Counted from the first letter of the stretch, positions 17,762 to 26,625 are shown. The stretch is 32,368 nucleotides of DNA from Candidatus Omnitrophota bacterium (GCA_016783715.1 JADHWA010000005.1:1-32368); one strand, 5' to 3'. The notes: a model not told the origin generated them from the sequence alone. Numbers and translations are program-made.

Positions 17762-20088
17762 AAAATTATTACGCCAAATATAATAAAGAATACAGCTGGC
17801 TGATTAAGGAGGAGGGAGGGGTAACCACCCTTCAGGGAATAAGAGAGTCTCAGCTGGCACTGGGAAACGGATTCCTGGGGAGCAGGTCGGTTCTGGAAGA
17901 AATACCTTATGATGCTAAACCCGGCACATATATCGCCGGCCTGTATGATACTGTCGGCTCACAGGTCGCAGAACTGATAAACCTGCCTAATCCATTTAAC
18001 TTCAAGATGACCGTTGATGGCGAAAAGCTCGGCGTTATCGCTATGAATACCTCAGAACATAAAAGAACTCTAAACTTAAGGCACGGCATCCTGTCGCGTT
18101 ATACCATATTCCGCGATACCAGAAACCGCAGGTATGACTACCAGAGCCTCAGATTTCTGTCGATGTCAGAGAAGAATATCGGGATCATGCAGATCGCTTT
18201 CACCGCATTGGATGCAGAAGCAAACATCTCTATTGAGACCGGTATCGATACCTCGGTCTCTAATGCCGGAACAGTAACTGAGGGCCGCAAGAAACACTTC
18301 AGGGTTAAAGAGCTGGGCCAATTTAAAAATGAGGGATTTCTGGTAACCGAAACATTCAACAAGGAATACAAAATAATCTTTAGAAGCGGCTTTTATTATC
18401 AGACTAACGGCAAGAAGACCTATGCCAAGGATAATGTATTTGAATTAAGGCTGCGTAAGAACCAAACGATTATATTTACCAAGGTATTTTGCATAGACTT
18501 CGTCTCAAAAGACTCCAGCCTGGAAGCTACTAAAAAATCATCAGAAAAAAAATTCAGAAAAGCATTTCACTCAAAGTTCACCAGAATTCTGAATAATCAT
18601 ATCAAGGCATGGGAAAACCTCTGGAGCCAGGCAGAGGTTTCTATTTGGGGAGCCCCGGAAGTAGAAAAGGTAATGCGTTTTAATATCTATCATATGCTGA
18701 TCTGCGCCAGGGGAGACAACGGCTTCTCCAGCATAGGAGCAAGGGCGCTAACCGGAGAAGGCTACAGAGGCCATATCTTCTGGGATACGGAGATATTTCT
18801 GCTTCCTTTTTATCTCTATACTTTGCCGGAGGTAGCCAGGAGTATGCTCCTATACCGCTATAAGAGACTTGGTGCAGCAAGAATAAGGGCCAAAGAACAC
18901 GGCTATAAAGGAGCAATGTTCCCATGGGAGTCTGCTGCTTCAGGCAGCGACCAGACCCCTGACAGGGCAAGGGATTTAGACGGAAGCGTAATTAAGATAT
19001 TTACCGGTCAGCAGGAACACCACATTACCGCAGATATTGCTTATGCCTTTTATCATTACTACAATGTAACGCATGACGAGAAGTTTCTTGCCGATTACGG
19101 CTATGAAATATTCTTTGAAACAGCAAGGTTCTGGGCATCGCGTGTTGAGTACAACAAGAAAAAGAAAAAGTATGAAATCAGGAATGTCATCGGGCCAAAT
19201 GAATTCCATGATAATGTAAATAATAATGCCTTCACTAATATCATGGCGAAGTGGAACTTAATCATCGCCTGCAAGATGAACGATAAGGCAAAAAAATATC
19301 ACCGTCAGGCCCTTAAAAGCTTATCTGAAAGAATTCAATTATCCGAGCAGGAAATAAAGGAATGGAGGCGGATCGCCGCACACATAACGCTCAAAATGGA
19401 CAAAAAACAGGTAATTGAAGAATTTGACGGCTACTTTAAGAAAAAGTTCATAAAAATCAACTCCTGGGACGAAAATAATCTACCGATAGTAAATAAAAAA
19501 ATAAGGGCAAAAGACTATAAAAAGACGCAGTTCGTAAAGCAGGCGGATGTCCTAATGCTATTATATCTGCTCTCTGATGTCTTTAACTACCGGACTAAAA
19601 AGAATAATTACGATTTTTATATAGAACGGACACTCCATAAATCATCCCTTAGCCTTCCGATCTATGCGATTATGGCGCTTTATACCGGAGACCGTGGCCA
19701 GGCCTACCGCTTCTTTAACACCTCAGCGCATGTAGATATAGCCAATATACACAGATCTACAGAGGACGGTATCCATGCGGCCTGCATTGGGGGTAGCTGG
19801 CAGGCTCTGATTAACGGGTTCGCCGGAGTACAGATAGAAAAAGAGATTCTCTCAATCAACCCGCGGCTTCCTTCCGGATGGAGAAAAATCCTCTGTTCGA
19901 TACATTGGAGAGACTCTCAGATTAAGTTGGAGATTGATGATCAAATGGTAAAGCTAAGGCTAACCGCAGCGCAAAATAAGAGGATTCGTTTAAAAATCTT
20001 TGGCAGGCTTTATAATATAAAGAAATCAACAGTTTTGACTATCAAGAAGGACAAAGCCGGGAAAAAAGAGCAATCGTATTATTTATGA
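17758..20088 (+). CDS. Glycoside hydrolase family 65 disaccharide phosphorylase (kojibiose/maltose/trehalose phosphorylase-like)
   Basis: GHIFWDTEIFLLPFY, GYKGAMFPWESA, catalytic-region IGPNEFHDNVNNNAFTN; paired with pgmB. Confidence 0.9.
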   Translation: MKNYYAKYNKEYSWLIKEEGGVTTLQGIRESQLALGNGFLGSRSVLEEIPYDAKPGTYIAGLYDTVGSQVAELINLPNPFNFKMTVDGEKLGVIAMNTSEHKRTLNLRHGILSRYTIFRDTRNRRYDYQSLRFLSMSEKNIGIMQIAFTALDAEANISIETGIDTSVSNAGTVTEGRKKHFRVKELGQFKNEGFLVTETFNKEYKIIFRSGFYYQTNGKKTYAKDNVFELRLRKNQTIIFTKVFCIDFVSKDSSLEATKKSSEKKFRKAFHSKFTRILNNHIKAWENLWSQAEVSIWGAPEVEKVMRFNIYHMLICARGDNGFSSIGARALTGEGYRGHIFWDTEIFLLPFYLYTLPEVARSMLLYRYKRLGAARIRAKEHGYKGAMFPWESAASGSDQTPDRARDLDGSVIKIFTGQQEHHITADIAYAFYHYYNVTHDEKFLADYGYEIFFETARFWASRVEYNKKKKKYEIRNVIGPNEFHDNVNNNAFTNIMAKWNLIIACKMNDKAKKYHRQALKSLSERIQLSEQEIKEWRRIAAHITLKMDKKQVIEEFDGYFKKKFIKINSWDENNLPIVNKKIRAKDYKKTQFVKQADVLMLLYLLSDVFNYRTKKNNYDFYIERTLHKSSLSLPIYAIMALYTGDRGQAYRFFNTSAHVDIANIHRSTEDGIHAACIGGSWQALINGFAGVQIEKEILSINPRLPSGWRKILCSIHWRDSQIKLEIDDQMVKLRLTAAQNKRIRLKIFGRLYNIKKSTVLTIKKDKAGKKEQSYYL

Positions 20089-20101
20089 ATGAGGTGAAAT
20101 A

Positions 20102-21280
20102 ATGGCAAAAAATAAATTAAGCATAGCGCATCTGCATTGGGGATTTCCGCCGGTGATCGGCGGCGTTGAAACACACCTGACAATTCTCCTCCCAGAGTTA
20201 GTGCGTCTGGGACACAAAGTTAACCTGCTAACCTGTCCCTTTGAGGACGTAAAAGCAGAAGATACCTACAGGGGAGTCGGAATTTACCGGCAGCCGATTA
20301 TGGATTTAAACTGGCTGGCAAAGCGCGGTGTAAACGGTATTACCGAGGAGGTCCGGACTACCTACAACAAATTTATAGATAATGTCAAGCCGGATTGCCT
20401 CCATGCACACAATATGCATTATTTCAGCAAAATTCATGCAATAGAACTTCAGAGAATCTCCCAGAAAAAAGGAATAGCTCTTTTTCTAACTGCGCATAAT
20501 GTCTGGGATGATAGCCTCTTTCTTGACATGATAAAAAGAGTTAAATGGACACACATCATTGCAGTAAGCCACTTTATCGCAAGAGAGATCATAGGAACCG
20601 GTTACAATCATAGGAATATCACGGTAATCCATCATGGAATCGACCAGAATATTTACTCTCCGAAAATCGATCCTTCGTCTATTTATAGAAAATATCCCGT
20701 GCTTAAAGGCAAGCGTGTGATCTTCCATCCTGCAAGAATGGGCCTGGCCAAGGGCTGCGATGTCACCATCAAGGCGCTACGTATAATCAAGAAAAGATTT
20801 CCTGATGTATTACTGATTCTCGCCGGCACAAAAAACATAATTGACTGGGGCTTGACACAGGAGAAAGATATTGCCTATATGGTAAGCCTGGTTAATTTTT
20901 TGGGCGTAAAGGATAACGTTCTGATCGACTCATATTCTTTAGATGATATGCCAAAACTATATGCGGCCTCATCCGTATGTGTTTACCCCTCAACAGCCTC
21001 AGAACCTTTTGGGCTGACTATGTTAGAGGCGCTTTCATCCGGTAAACCGATGATCGTAACCAACACAGGGGGAATGCCGGAGATAATTAAAGAGGGAGTT
21101 AACGGGTTTATCGTCCCAATTAAAGATTTTGAATCGCTGGCATCGCGGATCATACAATTATTAAGGGATGATGACCTGCGCGAAAGACTTGGTAATACAG
21201 GCCGCCAGATGGTTGAGCAGCAATACACCAAGGAGATAGTGGCGCATAACACACTCAATATCTATAAAAAATTCTGCTAA
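20102..21280 (+). CDS. GT4-family glycosyltransferase
   Basis: GGVETHL, HNVWDD, VIHHGID, PSTASEPFGLTMLEALSSGKPMIVTNTGGMPEII. Confidence 0.9.
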   Translation: MAKNKLSIAHLHWGFPPVIGGVETHLTILLPELVRLGHKVNLLTCPFEDVKAEDTYRGVGIYRQPIMDLNWLAKRGVNGITEEVRTTYNKFIDNVKPDCLHAHNMHYFSKIHAIELQRISQKKGIALFLTAHNVWDDSLFLDMIKRVKWTHIIAVSHFIAREIIGTGYNHRNITVIHHGIDQNIYSPKIDPSSIYRKYPVLKGKRVIFHPARMGLAKGCDVTIKALRIIKKRFPDVLLILAGTKNIIDWGLTQEKDIAYMVSLVNFLGVKDNVLIDSYSLDDMPKLYAASSVCVYPSTASEPFGLTMLEALSSGKPMIVTNTGGMPEIIKEGVNGFIVPIKDFESLASRIIQLLRDDDLRERLGNTGRQMVEQQYTKEIVAHNTLNIYKKFC

Positions 21281-21310
21281 AAAAACTGGGGTAGTTTAAG
21301 ATATCAGGGA

Positions 21311-21358
21311 CCGCTTCTATTTTAAAGGAAAGGGCAAAAAAATAGAAGCGGTTTTTTT
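21311..21358 (+). terminator. Rho-independent terminator
   Basis: CCGCTTCTATTTT / AAAATAGAAGCGG perfect 13-bp stem followed by T7. Confidence 0.93.
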
Positions 21359-21411
21359 GGAAGCGTTTGCGTTTTTTTCTTGTAAAACGTTTATAAAAGT
21401 ATTAAATAAGC

Positions 21412-21454
21412 TTGACAGTTTTGCTTTTTCTTGATATGCTCTCTATATAGAGAG
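21412..21454 (+). promoter_or_regulatory. Sigma70 promoter with palindromic operator candidate
   Basis: TTGACA (21412-21417), 17-nt spacer, TATGCT (21435-21440); perfect palindrome CTCTCTATATAGAGAG (21439-21454). Confidence 0.65.
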
Positions 21455-21690
21455 TGAGGGGAATAATTATCCATAACATATATCTTATCAAAGATTTAGC
21501 GAGAATAACAGGGTATTCTATCCATACAATCAAATACTATTTAAAAATTGGCTTAATCAAGGAGACCAGCCGAAGCCCTGAAACAAATTTTCGCTACTTT
21601 GACGATGCTACTGTAGATTCTTTAAAGAGGATCCGAGAATTCCGCAGACAGGGTAAATCGATCAAAACAATAGGTAATGAGCTATTATAA
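21454..21690 (+). CDS. MerR-like HTH regulator (start codon uncertain)
   Basis: YLIKDLARITGYSIHTIKYYLKIGLI ... NFRYFDDATVDSLKRIREFRRQGKSI; GTG start, overlaps next gene. Confidence 0.75.
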   Translation: MRGIIIHNIYLIKDLARITGYSIHTIKYYLKIGLIKETSRSPETNFRYFDDATVDSLKRIREFRRQGKSIKTIGNELL

Positions 21691-22501
21691 AGTAATTGGA
21701 TTAGAGAAGGAACCCTTCTCAACCAGTCCCGACCCTCAGTTTTTCTATCATTCAGCCAGTCATCATACCGCCCTTAAACGTCTGGAGATCTCCCTGAGGC
21801 TGCGCCGCGGGTTAAATGTGATCTTAGGTGACGTAGGGACAGGCAAGACTACACTCTCACGCGTACTGCTGCAATCATTCAAGGAAGAACAAGACTTTGT
21901 CTTTCATATGATCCTTGACCCAAGCTTTAAATCAGAATTTCAATTTCTTTTGAGCCTGGTCAAGATGTTTAATATTACCCCGCAGTTTAAATCTACGCTG
22001 GATTTCAAGGAGGCGCTCCAGAAGTACCTATTTCAGGCGGGCGTGGAGGAGAATAAAACAATAGTCCTCTTAATTGATGAAGGACAGAAGATCACCACCG
22101 AAAACCTGGAAGTCCTAAGGACTCTATTAAATTTCGAGACTAATGAATCAAAGCTGCTGCAGGTAATTATTATGGCCCAGGTGGAGCTTCTGCCGAGAGT
22201 TAAGCGAATCCGTAATTTCTCAGACCGAATCGCTTTGAAATATACAATCAACCCCTTCGACGAAACAGAAACCAGAGAGATGATCGAATTCAGGCTAAGG
22301 GAGGCGGGTTTCCGAGAGCCGGGGGAGCTTTTTACGGATCAGGCGATACGCCTGATCTATCAACATACACAGGGCTATCCGCGCAGGATCTCTATGCTCT
22401 GTCATGATGCAATAGAGACTATCGTGATGAAGGAGCAGCCAAAGGTTGACGCAAAAATTATAGATTATTTAATCGCAGAAGAAGTAGGTGCCGGCATATG
22501 A
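21677..22501 (+). CDS. gspA: GspA/ExeA-like AAA ATPase
   Basis: YYKVIGLEKEPFSTSPDPQFFYHSASHHTAL, Walker A GDVGTGKTT, Walker B IVLLIDEGQ. Confidence 0.88.
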   Translation: MSYYKVIGLEKEPFSTSPDPQFFYHSASHHTALKRLEISLRLRRGLNVILGDVGTGKTTLSRVLLQSFKEEQDFVFHMILDPSFKSEFQFLLSLVKMFNITPQFKSTLDFKEALQKYLFQAGVEENKTIVLLIDEGQKITTENLEVLRTLLNFETNESKLLQVIIMAQVELLPRVKRIRNFSDRIALKYTINPFDETETREMIEFRLREAGFREPGELFTDQAIRLIYQHTQGYPRRISMLCHDAIETIVMKEQPKVDAKIIDYLIAEEVGAGI

Positions 22502-23133
22502 GAAAAGGTATCTCACCGGAAGAAAAGCTTTTAAACTTAATTAAGAACCAAAAGAAGAACCCAGGGCCCGGCATGGCAGGCGCCATAGAGATCAAAGGTA
22601 TTACCGGAGCCACCCCGGTGATTCGGGCTTCCGGGCAGATCGCCGAGTATATACCCAGGAGGTATTTCTCTCTTAAGCGCTTGCGAAAAATTTTCAGGCT
22701 GATCCTGGCGGTTTCATCGCTATATTTGCTATATACTTTTATAAATCCTGCGATCAACCTAAAGAAAACAGATACTACAGAGCCTCTTACGATACAGGCA
22801 AAGACTTCCAATATAGACCAGGATGATAATCTCAGGCCACTGGAGTTCTATCTTAAGGGAATTAGCGAAAAACAGATATTTGCCACCGCTGCAGCTGGCC
22901 TTGGCTCCTCCAGCACTGCCAAGAGCTTAAGCGACACAGATCTACTAAAGGAGATAAGTCTTGTGGGAATCATCGGAGGCGATGACCCGCAGGCGGCGAT
23001 AGAAGATAAAAAGATTCAGAAAACCTACTACCTAAAAAAGGGCCAATTCATACGGCAGTTCCAGATCGAAGATATTCAAGACGGAAAGGTTATCCTGGGT
23101 TACAGAGGGCAGAGTTTTGAATTTTATCTCTAA
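22498..23133 (+). CDS. GspC/PilP-like protein with single TM and homology-region-like domain
   Basis: TM segment LILAVSSLYLLYTFI; SLVGIIGGDDPQAAIEDKKIQKTYYLKKGQFI; precedes secretin. Confidence 0.6.
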   Translation: MRKGISPEEKLLNLIKNQKKNPGPGMAGAIEIKGITGATPVIRASGQIAEYIPRRYFSLKRLRKIFRLILAVSSLYLLYTFINPAINLKKTDTTEPLTIQAKTSNIDQDDNLRPLEFYLKGISEKQIFATAAAGLGSSSTAKSLSDTDLLKEISLVGIIGGDDPQAAIEDKKIQKTYYLKKGQFIRQFQIEDIQDGKVILGYRGQSFEFYL

Positions 23134-23166
23134 AAATACTTCCCTCAAAGATAATAAGGAGTTAAG

Positions 23167-24999
23167 ATGATTAAGAAAGTACTACTGTTTACGATATCGT
23201 TGACTTTATTAATCTGTTTTGCCTACCCCGGACTTGCTCAAGAGCTTGCCCCTACGGCGGAAGAGAATGGCCAAATCTCCCTTGATATAAAGGGAATGGA
23301 TGTGGTGGATGTGCTGAAGATGCTGGCAAGTCGCTCGGGACTTAATATTGTTGTCGGCAAGAATGTCTCAGGAAGAGTAACCCTCTTCTTAAAAGATGTT
23401 AACATCTGGGATGCCTTTATAATTATCCTTCTCTCTAATGATCTTGCCTATGAAGAGAAGGGTGGCATTATCAACGTAATGACCCAGAGGGAATATGAGG
23501 CTTCCTACGGCAGGCGCTTCCAGGATAATAAGCAGGCAAAGATTGTCCAGCTTCAATACGCCAAGGCAACTGCCCTCTCTGTGGCACTGAATCAGATTAG
23601 GACTACTCAGGGAAAAGTAGTAGCCGATGAGACATCTAACACAATCGTAATTATTGATACCCTGGAGAAGATCAGGGAGATGGAAGAGTTTATAGCAAGC
23701 GCAGACCTCCCTCTTGAAGTCCGTGTATTTGACTTAAACTATGCGTCAGCAGAGCCCTTAAGTAAAAAGATAGAGGAGACGATTACCAAAGGCGCCGGGG
23801 CGATAAGAATAGACGAACGCACGAATAAAATAGTAGTTACGGATTACCCTGCTAAGCTCGATGAGATCTCAAAGATAATCGAGGCCTTTGACGAGAAGAC
23901 TCCACAGGTCTTGATTGACGCCCAACTTATCCAGGTAAACCCCTCCGATAAGCTGGAGATGGGGGTAGACTGGGACTACTGGCTTCAGAAATACTTTGAT
24001 ATCAAGGCCTCACTTGCCATAAACACCGCAAATACCTTATTAGTCAGCACCGCAACCAGCACCCCTACAAAAGAGGGGGAGTATAAGGCGGTACTTGATA
24101 TCTTGCGTACTATCGGCGATGTGAAAATACTCTCAAGCCCCAGGATCATGGTTCTGAATAACGAAGAGGCCAGGATACACGTAGGGACAAGGGACGCCTA
24201 TATTACCTCTACTACTTCACAGGCAGGCACCGGAACCACCGTCATCTCGCAAAGCGTCAACTTCGTGGATACCGGAATCCAGCTGCATGTAACTCCAACT
24301 ATCAGCCGAGACGGATTTGTAAAGATGAATATAAAGCCAGAAATTAGCGAATCTACGCGTACCGATATTAAATCCGAAGGTACCATAACTCAGGTCCCGA
24401 TCGTCTCCACCTCAGAAGCAGAAACCACGGTAATGGTAAAAGACGGGGTCACTATTATTATCGGCGGCTTAAGAAAAGATAAGAGAGAGAAGACGGTAAA
24501 AAAGATCCCCTTGTTAGGGGATCTTCCCGGCATAGGGTTCCTTTTTAGGAGCACCAGCGATAACGTTACCGCAACCGAGCTGGTAATTCTTATAACACCG
24601 CACATAATCAGCGGCGAACACCCGCTCACCGAATTTGCGCAGATTCCGCCAAAGGCCGGAGCAAGGGCAAAAATGGTCAAGGGCAAAATCATTACCGAAG
24701 AAATAGATACCCAGCCGAATATCAGCAATAGCGCATATCACAATATGATTGCCCAGAGGATAAAGAATAATACCGTCAGAAATACAAATAGTGGGCAAAT
24801 CAACGGCGATATAGAGATCTCCTTTACTCTGGATTCCAGGGGCCACCTCCTCGCAGACCCCGAAATCATCTCTGCGAGCAACCAACTACTCATCCTGCCT
24901 ACCCTAGAAAGCATCAGGGGAGCTGCGCCATTTCCTTCATTTCCTCCCGGACTTAATAAAACAGAGGAGAGATTCCAATTAACCCTGGAATACAAGTAA
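23167..24999 (+). CDS. gspD: Type II secretion secretin GspD with C-terminal TonB/TolA-like domain
   Basis: Signal peptide, N0/N1/N2 domains, VPIVSTSEAETTVMVKDGVTIIIGGL, IPLLGDLPGIGFLFRS, TELVILITPHII; C-terminal GDIEISFTLDSRGHLLADP...IRGAAPFPSFPPGL. Confidence 0.93.
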   Translation: MIKKVLLFTISLTLLICFAYPGLAQELAPTAEENGQISLDIKGMDVVDVLKMLASRSGLNIVVGKNVSGRVTLFLKDVNIWDAFIIILLSNDLAYEEKGGIINVMTQREYEASYGRRFQDNKQAKIVQLQYAKATALSVALNQIRTTQGKVVADETSNTIVIIDTLEKIREMEEFIASADLPLEVRVFDLNYASAEPLSKKIEETITKGAGAIRIDERTNKIVVTDYPAKLDEISKIIEAFDEKTPQVLIDAQLIQVNPSDKLEMGVDWDYWLQKYFDIKASLAINTANTLLVSTATSTPTKEGEYKAVLDILRTIGDVKILSSPRIMVLNNEEARIHVGTRDAYITSTTSQAGTGTTVISQSVNFVDTGIQLHVTPTISRDGFVKMNIKPEISESTRTDIKSEGTITQVPIVSTSEAETTVMVKDGVTIIIGGLRKDKREKTVKKIPLLGDLPGIGFLFRSTSDNVTATELVILITPHIISGEHPLTEFAQIPPKAGARAKMVKGKIITEEIDTQPNISNSAYHNMIAQRIKNNTVRNTNSGQINGDIEISFTLDSRGHLLADPEIISASNQLLILPTLESIRGAAPFPSFPPGLNKTEERFQLTLEYK

Positions 25000-25037
25000 A
25001 AATAATCTAAATATACTGATTTAACACTCCCAATCTA

Positions 25038-25064
25038 GGGCAGGATTACCCCTGCCCTTTTCTT
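25038..25064 (+). terminator. Rho-independent terminator
   Basis: GGGCAGG-ATTACC-CCTGCCC followed by TTTTCTTT. Confidence 0.85.
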
Positions 25065-25092
25065 TGACATATTCAATATTGTGTGCTATATT
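25064..25092 (+). promoter_or_regulatory. Sigma70 promoter
   Basis: TTGACA (25064-25069), 17-nt spacer, TATATT (25087-25092). Confidence 0.7.
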
Positions 25093-25108
25093 AAACATGA
25101 GGGAAGCA

Positions 25109-25447
25109 ATGGATCTAAGAGAAAAGAGAAGATATTCCCGCGTAAAACTCAAAAGCCCATTACATTTTAACATCAGAGGCAGAGGGGATTTTAGCGATAC
25201 AGTATCGGAAGATATAAGTGCAGGCGGTATATGTTTTACAAATAATCAATATATTGCCCCTTTAACAAATCTGATGTTAGAATTAAAGCTTCTATCTCGA
25301 GTCCTGAACGCTATTGGAAGAGTAGTCTGGGTGAACCCGCTAGCGCATTCAGATAGGTACCGGATGGGGGTAGAGTTTGTTGAATTGGACCCACAGAAAA
25401 AACTGTATCTCTCTGAATACATTCTGATGCAGGAAAATATCCTTTAA
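25109..25447 (+). CDS. PilZ domain protein (start revised from 25064)
   Basis: MDLREKRRYSRVKLKSPLHF, DISAGG; SD-like GAGGGAAG; track start lies in the promoter. Confidence 0.8.
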   Translation: MDLREKRRYSRVKLKSPLHFNIRGRGDFSDTVSEDISAGGICFTNNQYIAPLTNLMLELKLLSRVLNAIGRVVWVNPLAHSDRYRMGVEFVELDPQKKLYLSEYILMQENIL

Positions 25448-25468
25448 CCAAAGAGAAAGGTAATATTC

Positions 25469-25717
25469 ATGGCAGATCAACAACAACCAGAGGCAAAACC
25501 AGCAGAGAAACCGGCAGCAGAGGCAAAACCAGCAGCTGAGGCAAAACCAGCAGCAAAACCAGTTGCACAACCAGCAGCAGAAGTAGAAAAGCAGACAAAT
25601 TGCCTGGGATGCAATAAACCCTTAATAAAAGGTAAGGTTTATTACCGTAACGGAAAATACTATTGCAACAAAAAGTGCTGGAAGAAGGCAATTGCGCCTA
25701 AGGAAGAGGAGAAATAA
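25469..25717 (+). CDS. Ala/Lys/Pro-repeat protein with C-terminal zinc-binding finger
   Basis: EAKPAAEAKPAAKP repeats then CLGCNKPLIKGKVYYRNGKYYCNKKCW. Confidence 0.75.
   Translation: MADQQQPEAKPAEKPAAEAKPAAEAKPAAKPVAQPAAEVEKQTNCLGCNKPLIKGKVYYRNGKYYCNKKCWKKAIAPKEEEK
25491..25581 (+). repeat. Degenerate tandem repeat encoding EAKPA units
   Basis: Repeated GAGGCAAAACCAGCAG blocks. Confidence 0.75.
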
Positions 25718-26100
25718 TGGCCAGGACAAAGAAAGAAAAGAGAGAGCACCCTAGAATAGAGCATCGTCTTCCGGTCAAAATAGTCGCTAACGGTTACGAC
25801 TTCAGCACCGAGACACAAAATGTAAGCTGCTTCGGTGCATATTGCCGTATATCAAAATACGTGCCGCCATTCACCAGGGTAGCAGTCAAGTTAAACCTTC
25901 CGATCGCCACCGGAGGCGCAAAAAAAGTGTGCTCTTTCGAATGCAAGGGGGTAATCGTCAGGACCGAAGATGAGGCGGGTGGAGGCTTTAATATCGCCGT
26001 CTACTTCAACCGGATCCAGGATCCTCAAAGAAAAATTATCTCTAAATACGTTAACCAATTTATACCTCAGGAGCCTCCGTCCCGTCTAAAAGTCTCCTAA
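25717..26100 (+). CDS. PilZ domain protein
   Basis: KREHPRIEHRLPVKI (RxxxR) and NVSCFGAYC (NxSxxG). Confidence 0.8.
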   Translation: MARTKKEKREHPRIEHRLPVKIVANGYDFSTETQNVSCFGAYCRISKYVPPFTRVAVKLNLPIATGGAKKVCSFECKGVIVRTEDEAGGGFNIAVYFNRIQDPQRKIISKYVNQFIPQEPPSRLKVS

Positions 26101-26625
26101 ATGGGCAAGATTAGATCTACCCCGCCAGTAAAACTAATTGTTGGATTTATCTACCATCAAGAGAAATATCCCTTAGCTGCCCAAAAAATTCTAATAAAGC
26201 ATTTCGGCCCTGTAGATTTTACCAGCAGACCGCTTGCCTTTGGTTATACCGATTACTACCAGAAGGAATTCGGGGCGGATCTAAAAAAAAGCTTCATCTG
26301 CTTCAAGAAATTAATCAATCCTGTGGCGATCGCAAAGGTCAAACATCTCTGCAACCGGATAGAGGAGAAACTATCCGGCGGGGCCACCGGCCGTCTGATA
26401 AATATCGACCCTGGATACCTCACCCTTGCAAAGTTCGTGCTTGCCACCACAAAAGACTACTCTCACCGAATCTATCTAAATCGCGGAATATATGCTGAAA
26501 TAACTCTATCCTATAAGAAAAATTCATTTTGCAGCTTACCCTGGACATATCCGGACTACGGATCTGCCGAATATATCGCCATATTTAATCAGATTAGAGA
26601 GATTTACCACAAGCAGATACTATGA
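26101..26625 (+). CDS. DUF4416 family protein
   Basis: NIDPGYLTLAKFVLATTKDYSHRIYLNRGIYAEITLSY, PWTYPDYGS. Confidence 0.85.
   Translation: MGKIRSTPPVKLIVGFIYHQEKYPLAAQKILIKHFGPVDFTSRPLAFGYTDYYQKEFGADLKKSFICFKKLINPVAIAKVKHLCNRIEEKLSGGATGRLINIDPGYLTLAKFVLATTKDYSHRIYLNRGIYAEITLSYKKNSFCSLPWTYPDYGSAEYIAIFNQIREIYHKQIL

Noticed and set aside
25467-25691. Leu/Val-rich minus-strand ORF opposite the EAKPA repeat
   Set aside because: Translation is simply the complement of a codon-repeat tract; the plus-strand frame has SD and a zinc finger
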